64,000 nt of DNA from Cupriavidus basilensis (GCF_008801925.2 NZ_CP062803.1:2852001-2916000), one strand, 5' to 3'. Numbered from the stretch's first letter, positions 32,818-43,516 are shown. Numbers and translations are program-made. Notes: generated by a model from the sequence alone, not told the origin.

Positions 32818-33129
32818 ATGCTGATGTCACCCGTTCGCCTCGCCTGGCAAGTACAAGTAGTTCGTCGCGGTTTTCTGGCCGTGTCCGCCCGCTTCGCTGG
32901 CCCTTTTGCCCCAAACAAGCGCAATCATGCCTGCGTTACCACCAAAGTTCGCCCCCGCCAGTTGCTGTTCCTAAAGGGCATCAAGCTCAACGCCATCGCC
33001 GACCGGCCAGCGTATTTCGCATCGCTGCGTGCCCGTCGGGGCCAGCCCATCGTCATCCTCGCAGAGCTGGGACCGGACGAGGCATTCGCCCTGTGGAAGC
33101 AGCATGTACTGGGCGACAGGCCTCGCTGA
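32818..33129 (+). CDS. hypothetical protein, N-terminus uncertain
   Basis: The last 55 residues (RPRQLLFLKGIKLNAIADRPAYFASLRARRGQPIVILAELGPDEAFALWKQHVLGD; shown here in part as a composition guide) look like genuine coding sequence. Upstream residues do not. A different frame has an ATG at 32929 reading MPALPPKFAP that runs into a stop, so a one-base change may have separated the true start from the body. A strong terminator follows. I do not recognise the family. It is the first ICE backbone gene after the cadmium module. Confidence 0.4.
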   Translation: MLMSPVRLAWQVQVVRRGFLAVSARFAGPFAPNKRNHACVTTKVRPRQLLFLKGIKLNAIADRPAYFASLRARRGQPIVILAELGPDEAFALWKQHVLGDRPR

Positions 33130-33154
33130 CCCAGTTTCGCCTCATCCTCCTGAC

Positions 33155-33186
33155 AGCCCCGCACTTATTGCGGGGCTTTCTTTTTT
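33155..33186 (+). terminator. rho-independent terminator
   Basis: AGCCCCGCA (33155-33163), loop CTTAT, TGCGGGGCT (33169-33177), then TTCTTTTTT. It closes the 32818 gene. Confidence 0.88.
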
Positions 33187-33466
33187 CCGCGTTCGCCAAT
33201 CGGGGCTGTTGCAAATGCCGATTTCCGGCTGACGCGGCTCGCCTCGCGCATGAAGCTGCCCGCATGTGTCGCTGATTCGTCAGCACCATGCCAGCAGCCA
33301 GAGTTTCCAGGCTGCCGCGGATTCTTTCCGCGCTACCCGCCAGTCCGCCATCGCATCGAGTCTGCGGACGCGCGTCACCCGTGACGCCGATGCTTTTTTC
33401 TCAACCGCGTGCGGGAGCTGCCATCCCGTGAGGGACGAGGCCCCGCTTTTTCCAAGGAGCCCATCC

Positions 33467-33679
33467 ATGTCCCAGCAAGCCTCTTTCGGCCAGTTGGCCT
33501 TGATCCATTGCGGCAAGTTCCTGCCGCTCGAAATCCTGCATAGCGCCGCCGGCCACTACATCGGCACGCGCGATACAGAAGGTCCCGTTTCGCGGGAATC
33601 CTGCCAGTACTTCCGCAGCTATGCCGCGGCTCAACGTGCCCTCGAAAGAGGCGGCTGGTCCCAGCTCGCCACACCCTGA
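33467..33679 (+). CDS. 70-aa ICE hypothetical protein
   Basis: MSQQASFGQLALIHCGKFLP start, with AAGGAG 7 nt upstream. The body (EILHSAAGHYIGTRDTEGPVSRES, then YFRSYAAAQRALERGGW) is soluble and basic to neutral. The pattern of a glyoxal-like GTRD and a C-terminal helix recurs in small plasmid and ICE proteins without known function. It starts the long co-oriented gene block and is followed after 21 nt by the next gene. The ~280 nt before it holds no other gene. Confidence 0.65.
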   Translation: MSQQASFGQLALIHCGKFLPLEILHSAAGHYIGTRDTEGPVSRESCQYFRSYAAAQRALERGGWSQLATP

Positions 33680-33700
33680 TCCAACTGGAGGAACCACGTC

Positions 33701-34093
33701 ATGAACCAGCTTTTGCCCCAGGAAGTCGTCGATCAGATCATGCGGGAAGAGCAGCATTTCGCCGCCGCGCCCCAAGCCTTCTTCGAGGTCTGGAAGCGCG
33801 GCGTCGAGATCGCAGGCCCGCAATGGTTTGGCGACGGCACGCGCGAAGGCCTGAACCAGGCAAAGAGCAAGTGGGATCTGCGTCCCGACATGCTGCGTGC
33901 CAACGACGCACTCGGCGTCCTGAGCAGCGGGGAACGCATGTTCCTGTCCGCCATGTTCAGCTTCTACAACGCGCGCGAGGGCGGTGCCATGCTCAAGCGC
34001 TGCCACTTCCAAGGACTGTCGGACTTCGATGGTCTCGATCTGCAACGTCGCCAGGTGATCGCCGACCTGCTGCTGAACTACAGCGGTTGGTGA
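33701..34093 (+). CDS. 130-aa ICE hypothetical protein
   Basis: Soluble, helical. Motif-like stretches are EVVDQIMREEQHFAAAPQAFFEVWKRG and LSSGERMFLSAMFSFYNAREGGAMLKR. It has a GGAGG ribosome site (CTGGAGGAACC) before ATG 33701. No cysteine cluster, membrane helix or recognised domain. It sits in the PAGI-2-type backbone between topB and the DUF3577 gene. Function unknown. Confidence 0.7.
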   Translation: MNQLLPQEVVDQIMREEQHFAAAPQAFFEVWKRGVEIAGPQWFGDGTREGLNQAKSKWDLRPDMLRANDALGVLSSGERMFLSAMFSFYNAREGGAMLKRCHFQGLSDFDGLDLQRRQVIADLLLNYSGW

Positions 34094-34138
34094 GCCGGTC
34101 CCTGGCACACCTTCATCACTGCGTTCACGGGACCCCAT

Positions 34139-34173
34139 GAGGGACATGCGCCTCGTTCGAGGCCATGTCCCTC
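34139..34173 (+). repeat. intercistronic hairpin
   Basis: GAGGGACATG and CATGTCCCTC enclose an inner GCCTC/GAGGC stem with loop GTTC. It is followed by GCGTTTTC. It lies in a 182-nt spacer ahead of the 34276 gene and may terminate or protect the transcript. Confidence 0.65.
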
Positions 34174-34275
34174 GCGTTTTCTCCCCGCCCAGCGCCATCC
34201 GGCATCAGGCGGTTTCCCCTGCGGATGCCATCGTCCGCAAGGGCTGGCTCCGTTCATTCATCGAAAGGAGCCTTC

Positions 34276-34962
34276 ATGGCCAACAACTACTACGAAGCCA
34301 CCGGCGTTCTCGTGCTCGACCGTGTGACGCCCGTCATCCAGGCGCTGTTCGGCGCCTTCGCGCTGGACGAGAGCCACCCCGGCAACGGGCAGGCCTACAT
34401 CGCCCAGATCGCCGAGACCACCAATCCGCAATGGCCGGACGTGCTCGATGGCCTGGAAGACCTGGCCACGCAACTCGGTATTCCGATGCCGGACGACGAA
34501 GGGCTGTCGATCCCGCCGCTGCTCGAACTGCTCGCCGTGCACTTCCGTGCCGATGAGGACGAAGAGCTGGGGAACTTGATCGACCGTCATTCGTTCGAGG
34601 ACACCGCCGATCTCGACGCATTGTTTCTGATCGCCACCCGGTTCGATGACGGGCACCACCTGACCGCCATCCAGTTCGAGGGCTGCTGGTACTGCAGCAA
34701 GCCGCGGCTGTTCGAGTTCGGCGGCAACGGCTGCTACCTGAGCCGCGAGGTCCGCTTCATCAGCTCCTCCTCCCAGGCCCTCCAGCTCGGCGACCAATTG
34801 CGCAAGACCATTGTGGCCGCCGACATCGAAGAGGCTTCGGCCCTGATCGCGCTGGAGACCATCAATCTGCTGGCGGGCGTCAGCGACGAGCCATTCCGCA
34901 TGAATTTGCGCCGGCGCGTCGCCGAGCGATTGGCCCAAACGCCAACGATCAGCGTCACCTGA
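34276..34962 (+). CDS. 228-aa ICE hypothetical protein
   Basis: Starts MANNYYEATGVLVLDRVTPV after AAAGGAG. Acidic, soluble. A central segment IQFEGCWYCSKPRLFEFGGNG carries CxxC, and RFISSSSQALQLGDQLR precedes a C-terminal helical part. I do not recognise a named domain. The spacing and hairpin-ribosome-site-start layout match its neighbours. Its place in the conserved block of PFGI-1-class ICEs suggests a conjugation accessory role, which is inference. Confidence 0.7.
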   Translation: MANNYYEATGVLVLDRVTPVIQALFGAFALDESHPGNGQAYIAQIAETTNPQWPDVLDGLEDLATQLGIPMPDDEGLSIPPLLELLAVHFRADEDEELGNLIDRHSFEDTADLDALFLIATRFDDGHHLTAIQFEGCWYCSKPRLFEFGGNGCYLSREVRFISSSSQALQLGDQLRKTIVAADIEEASALIALETINLLAGVSDEPFRMNLRRRVAERLAQTPTISVT

Positions 34963-34983
34963 CGCTGTTTCCTTTCTTTCCAC

Positions 34984-35006
34984 CCACCGGGGTCAATTCC
35001 CGGTGG
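34984..35006 (+). repeat. intercistronic hairpin
   Basis: CCACCGGG and CCCGGTGG with a 7-nt loop, 39 nt before the start of the 35046 gene. Confidence 0.65.
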
Positions 35007-35045
35007 CGGGGATTTGCTCCATCATTATTCTGTTGGAGAAATCCC

Positions 35046-35783
35046 ATGTCCCAGAATCCCAATCCCTTTCTACGCGGCTACTGGAATCTGAAAATCGTCC
35101 GCACGCTGTCCATCAGCTACGAGGACGGAAGCCCGCATGTTTGGCGAAACATCCACCCGAGCCAGCAGCACCTCTGCGACGCGGCGCTGGTTTCTTCTCC
35201 TTGCATCATCACCAGCGACTTCGCGGTGGTCAGGACTGGCACCGAACCTGTCGGCGCCGCACTGATCGCCGAATGCGACGCGGCTGAAGGGGGCAGCGGC
35301 GAAGGCATGGTGGGTGCCGTGGTGTACGCGATCCACGGCGACGACTTCGACGGCCGCCCCGTCCACATTGGCGACACCTATTCGGCCGAGGCCGCACGGG
35401 AAGTCGTGCAGCGGTTGAGCTTCGAGACCGGCTACTACAGCCGGTGCTGGGAAATCAGCAGCGCGCACATCAGCCGCGAAACCGGCCAGTACCTGGCCAA
35501 CCTGGCTGACCTCGCGACGCCGGAGGCCTTTTTGTTCATCGCGTTCCGGATTCCCTACAGCCCGGCGATCGGCGTCAAGCTGATCTCCACGCCCTGGACG
35601 GACCAGCACCTGCAGGACGTCGAGGGGATCGCCGCCGAGCAGCTTCGGCAGGAGCACCGCAGCAAGGGCATGCCGGACGAGCTGGCACAGATCCTTGAAC
35701 TGGCCGGCCAGGCCGACGTGCGCATCCTCATCCTCGATGCCGACGCACCCGTGTTGCCGGGCCTATCGCTGGCCGGCGAATAG
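35046..35783 (+). CDS. 245-aa ICE hypothetical protein (DUF5983-like)
   Basis: Soluble, acidic. The region VRTLSISYEDGSPHVWRNIH, IITSDFAVVRTG and the later YSAEAAREVVQRLSFETGYYSRCWEIS suggest the DUF5983 group, often linked with ICE and plasmid backbones; I give that name with caution. GWTDQ-like and LDADAPVLPGL segments close the protein. The start ATG 35046 follows GGAGAAATCCC. Unknown function; the neighbours are all uncharacterised backbone genes. Confidence 0.65.
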   Translation: MSQNPNPFLRGYWNLKIVRTLSISYEDGSPHVWRNIHPSQQHLCDAALVSSPCIITSDFAVVRTGTEPVGAALIAECDAAEGGSGEGMVGAVVYAIHGDDFDGRPVHIGDTYSAEAAREVVQRLSFETGYYSRCWEISSAHISRETGQYLANLADLATPEAFLFIAFRIPYSPAIGVKLISTPWTDQHLQDVEGIAAEQLRQEHRSKGMPDELAQILELAGQADVRILILDADAPVLPGLSLAGE

Positions 35784-35823
35784 CTGCCACACACATCCCC
35801 GGCCTTCCTTGTCCTCACCGCAT

Positions 35824-35858
35824 GCCGGCCCGGTCTCCCGCCAGAGAGCCGGGCCGGC
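35824..35858 (+). repeat. intercistronic hairpin
   Basis: GCCGGCCCGG-TCTC pairs with GAGA-G-CCGGGCCGGC (one bulged G). It ends 22 nt before the 35881 start codon and overlaps nothing else. Confidence 0.68.
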
Positions 35859-35880
35859 GCACTTTCACAGGAGCGATCCC

Positions 35881-36159
35881 ATGTTCCCCGACCTCATCAC
35901 ACCCGCATCCGACTTCGAGCACCAACTCGGAGCCTGCGTCAACGCCATGAGCCAGGAAGATGCCATCGGCCAGATCCTGGTATTCGAGCGCATGAGCGGC
36001 ACGCTGCACATGCGCCATATCGCCAGCGCCGACCTGGTGGACACCGACGTGGACGACTACGAAATGGTCGTCTTCGACGGTGGCAACACAAGCGGCGACA
36101 CGTGGAAACACGTGTTCTTTCCGCGTCAGCGCGAGCACTACTTCGTGTACCAAGCCTGA
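35881..36159 (+). CDS. 92-aa ICE hypothetical protein
   Basis: Starts MFPDLITPASDFEHQLGACV after CAGGAG. Acidic and soluble, with ILVFERMSGTLHMRHIASADLVDTD followed by DDYEMVVFDGGNTSGDTW. No named domain recognised. It is enclosed by a strong hairpin upstream and a terminator downstream, so it can behave as its own transcription unit. Function unknown. Confidence 0.68.
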   Translation: MFPDLITPASDFEHQLGACVNAMSQEDAIGQILVFERMSGTLHMRHIASADLVDTDVDDYEMVVFDGGNTSGDTWKHVFFPRQREHYFVYQA

Positions 36160-36166
36160 TTCCTCC

Positions 36167-36191
36167 AGCCCCTTTCGAGGGGCTTTTTCTT
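36167..36191 (+). terminator. rho-independent terminator
   Basis: AGCCCC, loop TTTCGA, GGGGCT, then TTTTTCTT. It lies 8 nt past the stop of the 35881 gene. Confidence 0.85.
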
Positions 36192-36447
36192 GCCCGCAGC
36201 ACAGGAAAACGGTTGTGGTGCGGTGCCGTTTCCTGCGGGCAGGCAGACCGCCCCAGGGCCATGCTTGCCCCATGTTCGTCGGCGTTGCCGGCACATGCCC
36301 AGGCAGTCGAGACCTTCGAGGCTGCAAGCGCGGGAAACCGTGCTGGTCGTTTCTTCCTACGGACCTACCGCGTCCATCCACGCCACCCACAAGGGACCTC
36401 TCCCTTGCGGGCGGGGAATCCCTTGTTTTTCCTCAAGGAGTTTCCCC
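36192..36447 (+). other. spacer with two hairpins, no gene
   Basis: 256 nt. GCCCGCAG (36192-36199) pairs with CTGCGGGC (36233-36240), with further pairing of AAACGG to CCGTTT inside. A second hairpin, CAAGGGA-CCTC-TCCCTTG (36390-36407), lies 41 nt before the next start codon. No ORF is supported here. Confidence 0.55.
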
Positions 36448-37272
36448 ATGGATCGTTCCCTCATCAAATCCATGATGCCTTCGCTGGTCGCAGGCCATGT
36501 GCCCCGCAACGTGCGGTCGTTCAAGTACCGCGTGTTCGATGATCAGCCGCTGTCCTCAACGCTGGGCTTCGCCATCGACCCCCAACCCTTCGACGGCAAG
36601 GTGGTCGCCGCGACCGACGATGCCATCGTCGTCAAGCTCAAGCCTTCCGAGTTCGCGGTGCTCGATCCCAGCCTGGTGACCACGGTTCCTGCCGAAGGCG
36701 CCAAGGTGCATGTCCAACCCTATGCCCGTCGTCGCTTCGACGGACTGCGCGCGGACACGCCGGAGGTCATCACCGAGGAGACTTCGGACGGCACGCCGTA
36801 CACCATCACGAGGCACATCCTCGGCTCGGCGCCGGCCAAGCTGCCCATTCCCACGCCGCAGTGCATGGAGTTGGGCCAGCTCATCGAGCAGTTGGAGGAG
36901 ATGCCGGCCCCCGATCGCTTCCGGCGCATCACCCACATGCTGGTGGATGCCGGTGCCCGCGACTTCACCTGGGTCGATCCCACGCCCTCCAAGATCATCG
37001 AGACCCCGCCGGCGATCAGCTTCACGGTCTCGACCGCGAAGTTCGAGGGCCGGGTGACGATCCTCTACGACCGCGGCGGAGACACCTACGTGGTGGAACT
37101 GCACCGTCAGAACGGTGAATCGGTCGAACTGGTCGATCGGCACGACGAGGTGTATTTCGACATGCTCGGCGAAGTGCTGGAGAGGCTCATCGACGACGGG
37201 CGCTGGCGCCAGATCGACGTGAGCATCCTCGACGCGAAAGCGGCCCGCAAGCGCCAGGCCGTCCCGGCATGA
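36448..37272 (+). CDS. 274-aa ICE hypothetical protein
   Basis: Starts MDRSLIKSMMPSLVAGHVP after AAGGAG. The N-terminal half is beta-rich (VRSFKYRVFDDQPLSSTLGFAID, then DDAIVVKLKPSEFAVLDPSL), the C-terminal half mixed. KFEGRVTILYDRGGDTYVVELHR and EVLERLIDDGRWRQIDVSIL are notable. I recall similar proteins next to DUF3085 and DUF3577 genes in PAGI-2-like elements, all uncharacterised. It directly precedes the gene broken by the mercury transposon. Confidence 0.7.
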   Translation: MDRSLIKSMMPSLVAGHVPRNVRSFKYRVFDDQPLSSTLGFAIDPQPFDGKVVAATDDAIVVKLKPSEFAVLDPSLVTTVPAEGAKVHVQPYARRRFDGLRADTPEVITEETSDGTPYTITRHILGSAPAKLPIPTPQCMELGQLIEQLEEMPAPDRFRRITHMLVDAGARDFTWVDPTPSKIIETPPAISFTVSTAKFEGRVTILYDRGGDTYVVELHRQNGESVELVDRHDEVYFDMLGEVLERLIDDGRWRQIDVSILDAKAARKRQAVPA

Positions 37273-37356
37273 CGCCCCGCAGCGAAACCGGGCGGTCCTG
37301 CGGCTGACCCGAGGCATCCGCCACGGCGTTCCAGCCGTTCCGGCCGCGTGCACTAC

Positions 37357-37385
37357 AGGCCCTTCATCCCATCGGATGGAGGCCT
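37357..37385 (+). repeat. intercistronic hairpin before the DUF3085 gene
   Basis: AGGCC and GGCCT enclose an inner CATCC/GGATG stem with loop CATC; TTTCTC follows. It ends 31 nt before ATG 37417. Confidence 0.6.
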
Positions 37386-37473
37386 TTCTCATTCTTCCAC
37401 ACAGGAGATTTCATCCATGTCACTGCGATTCAAAGGCGCTGACCTGCGCCCCGTGCTGACCGAAGCCATCGCC

Positions 37474-37478
37474 AATCA
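37474..37478. repeat. left target-site duplication (AATCA)
   Basis: Five bases directly before the left inverted repeat, repeated at 41412-41416 after the right one. Tn3-family elements make 5-bp duplications. Confidence 0.9.
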
Positions 37479-37533
37479 GGGGTCGTCTCAGAAAACGGAA
37501 AAAAATCGTACGCTAAGAGCCGAAGTGGGCCCT

Positions 37534-37941
37534 TTAGCAGCAATGCAAAGCTGCGATCAACGGGCAGGAAACATTGCCATGGTGCGCGTTGCACTCTCTC
37601 ACTAGCGTCGACAGGGCCTCTTCCATCCGCGTGAGGTCCGCCATGCGTGCGCGCACATCGGCCAGCCGGTGAGCAGCCAGTTCGGCCGCCTCGCTGCAAT
37701 GGGTGCCGTCCTCCAGTTTCAGGAGCTGGCCGACTTCATCCAGGCTGAATCCCAGGCGCTGGGCTGACTTCACGAACTTCACCCGCGCCACGTCCGCCTG
37801 CCCGTAGCGGCGGATGCGACCGTAGGGCCGCTCCGGCTGGGGTAGCAAGCCCTTGAGCTGATAGAAGCGGATCGTCTCCACGTTGACCCGGGCTGCCTTG
37901 GCGAAGGCCCCGATGGTCAGATTCTCTTGAGCGTTCTCCAT
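37534..37941 (-). CDS. merR: mercury-responsive regulator MerR
   Basis: 135 aa. The helix-turn-helix ([27 protein letters not shown]) is followed by the dimer helix, and cysteines at 82, 117 and 126 are at the same positions as the Hg(II)-binding residues of the Tn501/Tn21 proteins. It represses and, with mercury, activates the divergent merTPA promoter. The C-terminus after residue 130 is short and ends LHCC, unlike the longer Tn501 tail. It is divergent from merT. Confidence 0.93.
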   Translation of the reverse strand: MENAQENLTIGAFAKAARVNVETIRFYQLKGLLPQPERPYGRIRRYGQADVARVKFVKSAQRLGFSLDEVGQLLKLEDGTHCSEAAELAAHRLADVRARMADLTRMEEALSTLVRECNAHHGNVSCPLIAALHCC

Positions 37942-37946
37942 GGCGC

Positions 37947-37977
37947 TTGACTCCGTAGTTGACTACGGAAGTAACGT
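37947..37977 (+). promoter_or_regulatory. mer operator-promoter
   Basis: TTGACT (37947-37952) and TAACGT (37972-37977) with a 19-bp spacer holding the dyad CCGTAG-TTGA-CTACGG. This is the classic MerR-activated promoter. Confidence 0.9.
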
Positions 37978-38012
37978 TACAGCATCAAGCGAAGTCCCGG
38001 AAGGAGAACCTT

Positions 38013-38363
38013 ATGTCGGAACCCAAGAACGGCTGCGGCGCACTGGCGACCGGCGGCGTCGCGGCCGTCCTCGCCTCGGCCTGCTGCCTCGGCCCCCTTG
38101 TCCTGGTCGCGCTCGGCTTCTCTGGCGCGTGGATCGGCAACCTGACCGTGCTGGAGCCGTATCGGCCGATCTTCATCGGCGCAGCGCTCATCGCGCTGTT
38201 CTTCGCCTGGCGCAGCATCTTCCGACCAGCCCATGCCTGCAAGCCCGGCGACGTTTGCGCCGTGCCCCAAGTGCGGACTGCCTACAAGGTGATCTTCTGG
38301 ATCGTGGCCGCCCTGGTTCTGGTTGCCCTCGCGTTTCCCTACGTCCTGCCGCTGTTCTACTGA
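38013..38363 (+). CDS. merT: mercuric ion inner-membrane transporter MerT
   Basis: 116 aa with three membrane helices. The vicinal cysteines of helix 1 are in LASACCLGPLVLVALG, and the second pair is CKPGDVC in the cytoplasmic loop. It imports Hg(II) for reduction by MerA. The ATG at 38013 (MSEPKNG) has AAGGAG 7 nt upstream. An in-frame start further up at 37959 would lie inside the promoter and is rejected. Confidence 0.93.
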   Translation: MSEPKNGCGALATGGVAAVLASACCLGPLVLVALGFSGAWIGNLTVLEPYRPIFIGAALIALFFAWRSIFRPAHACKPGDVCAVPQVRTAYKVIFWIVAALVLVALAFPYVLPLFY

Positions 38364-38375
38364 AAGGAGATCACC

Positions 38376-40362
<1,987 letters not shown>

Positions 40363-40380
40363 GGAAAAGGGAGGTGTTCG

Positions 40381-41378
40381 ATGAACGCCTACAGCCGCGC
40401 CAACCGCCGCATCTACGCGGCCTTGTCCGATCCCCTGTCGGCCACCCACCGGCACCGCCTCGACGATCTGCTCAAGCGCCACGACAACGGCAAGACGACC
40501 TGGCTGGCCTGGCTGCGCCAGTCGCCCGTCAAGCCGAACTCGCGCCACATACTCGAACACATCGAGCGCCTCAAAGCCTGGCAGGCGCTCGACCTGCCTT
40601 CCGGCATCGAGCGGTCGGTGCACCAGAACCGCCTGCTCAAGATCGCCCGCGAAGGCGGCCAGATGACGCCCGCCGATCTGGCCAAGTTCGAGGCACAGCG
40701 CCGCTACGCGACCCTGGTGCGCTCGCCATCGAGGGCATGGCCACCGTCACCGACGAAATCATCGACCTGCACGACCGCATCCTGGGCAAGCTGTTCAACG
40801 CTGCCAAGCACAAGCATCAGCAGCAGTTCCAGGCGTCCGGCAAGGCGATCAACGCCAAGGTGCGGCTGGCCACCTCGATCAAGCAGGGCACGGTGACGGC
40901 CTCGCTGATGCTCAGGAAACTCGGCAGCTACCCGCGCCAGAACGGCCTGGCCGTGGCGCTGCGCGAGCTGGGCCGCATCGAGCGAACGCTGTTCATCCTG
41001 GACTGGCTGCAAAGCGTCGAGCTGCGCCGCCGCGTGCATGCCGGACTGAACAAGGGCGAAGCCCGCAACGCGCTAGCCCGCGCCGTGTTCTTCAACCGGC
41101 TGGGCGAAATCCGCGACCGCAGTTTCGAGCAGCAGCGCTACCGGGCCAGCGGCCTCAACCTGGTGACGGCGGCCATAGTGTTGTGGAACACGGTCTATCT
41201 GGAACGGGCCTCAAACGCCTTACGCGGTCACGGCCAGACTGTCGATGACGCCCTGTTGCAGTACCTGTCGCCGCTGGGCTGGGAGCACATCAACCTGACC
41301 GGCGATTACCTCTGGCGCAGCAGCGCCAAGATCGGCGCGGGCAAGTTCAGGCCGCTACGACCGCTGCAACCGGCTTAG
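40381..41378 (+). pseudogene. internally deleted, frameshifted Tn3-family transposase (tnpA) remnant
   Basis: Three defects show on comparison with the Tn21/Tn501 transposase as I recall it. The first 200 or so residues are absent (homology begins [14 protein letters not shown]). One G is missing near 40718 (CTGGTGCGCTC for an expected CTGGTGGCGCTC), which shifts the frame. At about 40863-40870 the sequence jumps from KAINAKVRL to [15 protein letters not shown], removing some 500 codons with the catalytic DDE residues. The junction falls in a short CGGCTG-like match, suggesting microhomology deletion. The C-terminal end ([16 protein letters not shown]) is intact and overlaps the right inverted repeat. 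Confidence 0.88.
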
Positions 41379-41411
41379 CGTACGATTTTTTCCGTTTTCT
41401 GAGACGTCCCC

Positions 41412-41416
41412 AATCA
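41412..41416. repeat. right target-site duplication (AATCA)
   Basis: Matches the five bases at 37474-37478 on the other side of the transposon. Confidence 0.9.
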
Positions 41417-41727
41417 GTGCCGCATTGTCCTGGTCAAGGATCAGGGCGTGTACTTCCTCGCCGAGCGTGGGGAGCGTCGCCCGGATGGGCGCCAGGCACT
41501 GCTCGCCTACGCCGTCGGATGCAACCCGGACACCGACCCGTTCGATGACTGGTGGCACCTCGCCGGCCGCGAGCTGGGCGGCGATGACTTCGCGGAGTAT
41601 TTCGACCCGAAGGACGGCCTGTTCACGCGCCTCCAGCACTCGGCGGACGATCTCGTGCTTTCCGCCACCGCCACGCACCTGTCCTTAGCAGTGGTGCCTC
41701 CCGCCTGACGCGGCAACCGCCTCGCAG

Positions 41728-41752
41728 CCCCCGCATCGGGGGCCTTCTTTTG
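41728..41752 (+). terminator. terminator after the DUF3085 gene
   Basis: GCCCCCG, loop CAT, CGGGGGC, then CTTCTTTTG. It lies 20 nt past the DUF3085 stop. Confidence 0.8.
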
Positions 41753-41849
41753 TTCGCACCGCCGCCATCGCCGCGCGTGCGCGTTTGTCTCCAGCCGCCG
41801 AGGCACGCCCCGCCGGCCACAACGCCGGCATGCCACCGGAGACAACCGC

Positions 41850-42300
41850 ATGAACACGCCATCGACCTCGCCGAGGCTGCACCTCCTACCGGTGTCGCTG
41901 CGCACGGCCAATGCATTCGTTCTGTCGCACCATCGCCACCACCGCCCGGTCCAGGGCGCGAAGTTCGCCCTGGCCGTCACGCTGAGCGACAGCGACCTGA
42001 TCCACGGCGTGGCCATTGTCGGCCGCCCGGTCGCGCGGCACCTGGACGCTGGAAGTCACGCGGCTGTGCACCGACGGCACACCCAGCGCCTGCAGCAAGC
42101 TCTACGGCGCGGCCTGGCAGGCGGCAAGGGCGCTGGGCTACATACGCCTGCTCACCTACACCATGCCCGACGAAGGTGGCGCCAGCCTGCGCGCCGCCGG
42201 CTGGCGGCTGATCGGCGCGCGCGGTGGCGGCGCCTGGAGCCGTCCCGGCCGTCCGCGCGCCGATACCCCCGAGCACCTGCGCGGCGCCAAGTGCCTGTGA
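41850..42300 (+). pseudogene. XF1762-family gene broken by a small deletion
   Basis: The first part (MNTPSTSPRLHLLPVSLRTA, then GAKFALAVTLSDSDLIHGVAIVG) and the second part (TLEVTRLCTDGTPSACSKLYGA and on to DTPEHLRGAKCL) belong to one XF1762-type protein but lie in different frames, meeting near 42045. I recall the usual linking sequence as RHLDDGWTLEV. The DNA here (CACCTGGACGCTGGAAG) fits loss of 11 bp between two copies of CTGGAC. Family members are found in ICEs and phages, function unknown, with a GNAT-like look. Confidence 0.7.
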
Positions 42301-42610
42301 CAGGCGCCGGGTGGCGCGGACAAAGGGAAGCGCCCGGGTGCCGATTGATTGCTGCCGCGCGCGCGAGGCCCCGCCATGCTGGCCCCATGCCTGCTGACGT
42401 CGTCAGCGACATGCCAGGCAACCATCGGTCTTCGAGGTTGCGGCGCAGTTCCCACTGCGTGACCGAGCCAGCTCGCACCGCATCCTTCCGCGAGCGGCCA
42501 CCAGCCTCTGGTGGCGGATGCTTTCGCCTTATCAACCCACCGCGGGGTCACGCACCTTCCCCGCATGCGTGGGCCGGTGTGTCTCCGCTTCATCCCAATG
42601 GAGATTCACC
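42301..42610. other. spacer with two hairpins, no gene
   Basis: 310 nt. GCCACCAG-CCT-CTGGTGGC (42497-42515) and GCGGGG/CCCCGC (42542-42564) lie 96 and 47 nt before the DUF3577 start. No ORF is supported. Confidence 0.6.
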
Positions 42611-43516
42611 ATGAACACCACGTCCAACGAGAAATCGTATTTCGACCTCCACACCTCGGGCATCGGCTACATCCAGCGTGTCCGTGAAGTGCCCGTCCGG
42701 GGCGGCCGCCGTGCGCAGCCTTTCCTGGCATGCACCATCGCCGCGCTGGTCGGCCCCGCCCGGGACCCCAGCTACCGCTACTTCGACGTCAAGGTCTCGG
42801 GTGCCGAGGCCAAGAAGCTCGTTCAGCGCTACATCGGCGTTGACGATCCCAAGCAGCGCCCGCTGGTGCGCTTTCGCCTCGGTGACCTGTGGGGCGATGT
42901 GTACATCCGCGACAAGGGTGAGCAGAAGGGTCAGGCCGCCGCGTCCCTCAAGGCGCGACTGCTCAAGGCCGAACTGATCGACCGGGCCGAACTGGCTTCG
43001 ATCGAGCAGCACGAGTTGATCACCCGCGGCATCGGCTATCTCAATCGTGTGAAGGACGTCACCCCAAAAGCTGGCGACTCGTTCCTCTCTTGCACCGTCG
43101 CGGCACTGGCCGGGCCTGTCGATGAACCGGAGTATCGGTACTTCGACACCATCGTCGCCACCCCGGAAGCCGAGCACCTGGTTCGCCGGTGCGTTCAGGC
43201 CGTCGAGGGTGACCGCAAGGTGCTGATCGCCTTCCGTCTGAACGACATGAAGATCGATCCGTACATCCGCACCAAGGGTGAGCACGCCGGGGAACCGGCC
43301 GCCAGCCTGGAATCGACGCTGGTCCACATCGGTCTCATCAAGATCGACGGCACCCAGGTCTATCCGACGAGCCAGGCGCAAGCCGAGGCGCCGCCGGCCG
43401 AAGACGCATCCGCGTCCGAAGCCGACGATGCCATCGACACGGCCACCGAGCCCGCCGAGCGCGAGCCCGAGGCGCAAGTCCAGGAGCAGGAGCCGGCATT
43501 GGCTGCTTCGTTCTGA
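42611..43516 (+). CDS. DUF3577 protein (STY4534 family) with two tandem domains
   Basis: 301 aa. Two copies of the DUF3577 domain are visible. Residues 15-120 start IGYIQRVREVPVRGG and include SYRYFDVKVSGAEAKKLVQR. Residues 138-245 start IGYLNRVKDVTPKAGD and include EYRYFDTIVATPEAEHLVRR. An acidic Glu/Ala tail of about 45 residues follows. STY4534 proteins are called ICE replication proteins in some annotations. The start at 42611 follows GGAGATTCACC. A longer upstream frame would cross the hairpin spacer. Confidence 0.85.
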   Translation: MNTTSNEKSYFDLHTSGIGYIQRVREVPVRGGRRAQPFLACTIAALVGPARDPSYRYFDVKVSGAEAKKLVQRYIGVDDPKQRPLVRFRLGDLWGDVYIRDKGEQKGQAAASLKARLLKAELIDRAELASIEQHELITRGIGYLNRVKDVTPKAGDSFLSCTVAALAGPVDEPEYRYFDTIVATPEAEHLVRRCVQAVEGDRKVLIAFRLNDMKIDPYIRTKGEHAGEPAASLESTLVHIGLIKIDGTQVYPTSQAQAEAPPAEDASASEADDAIDTATEPAEREPEAQVQEQEPALAASF

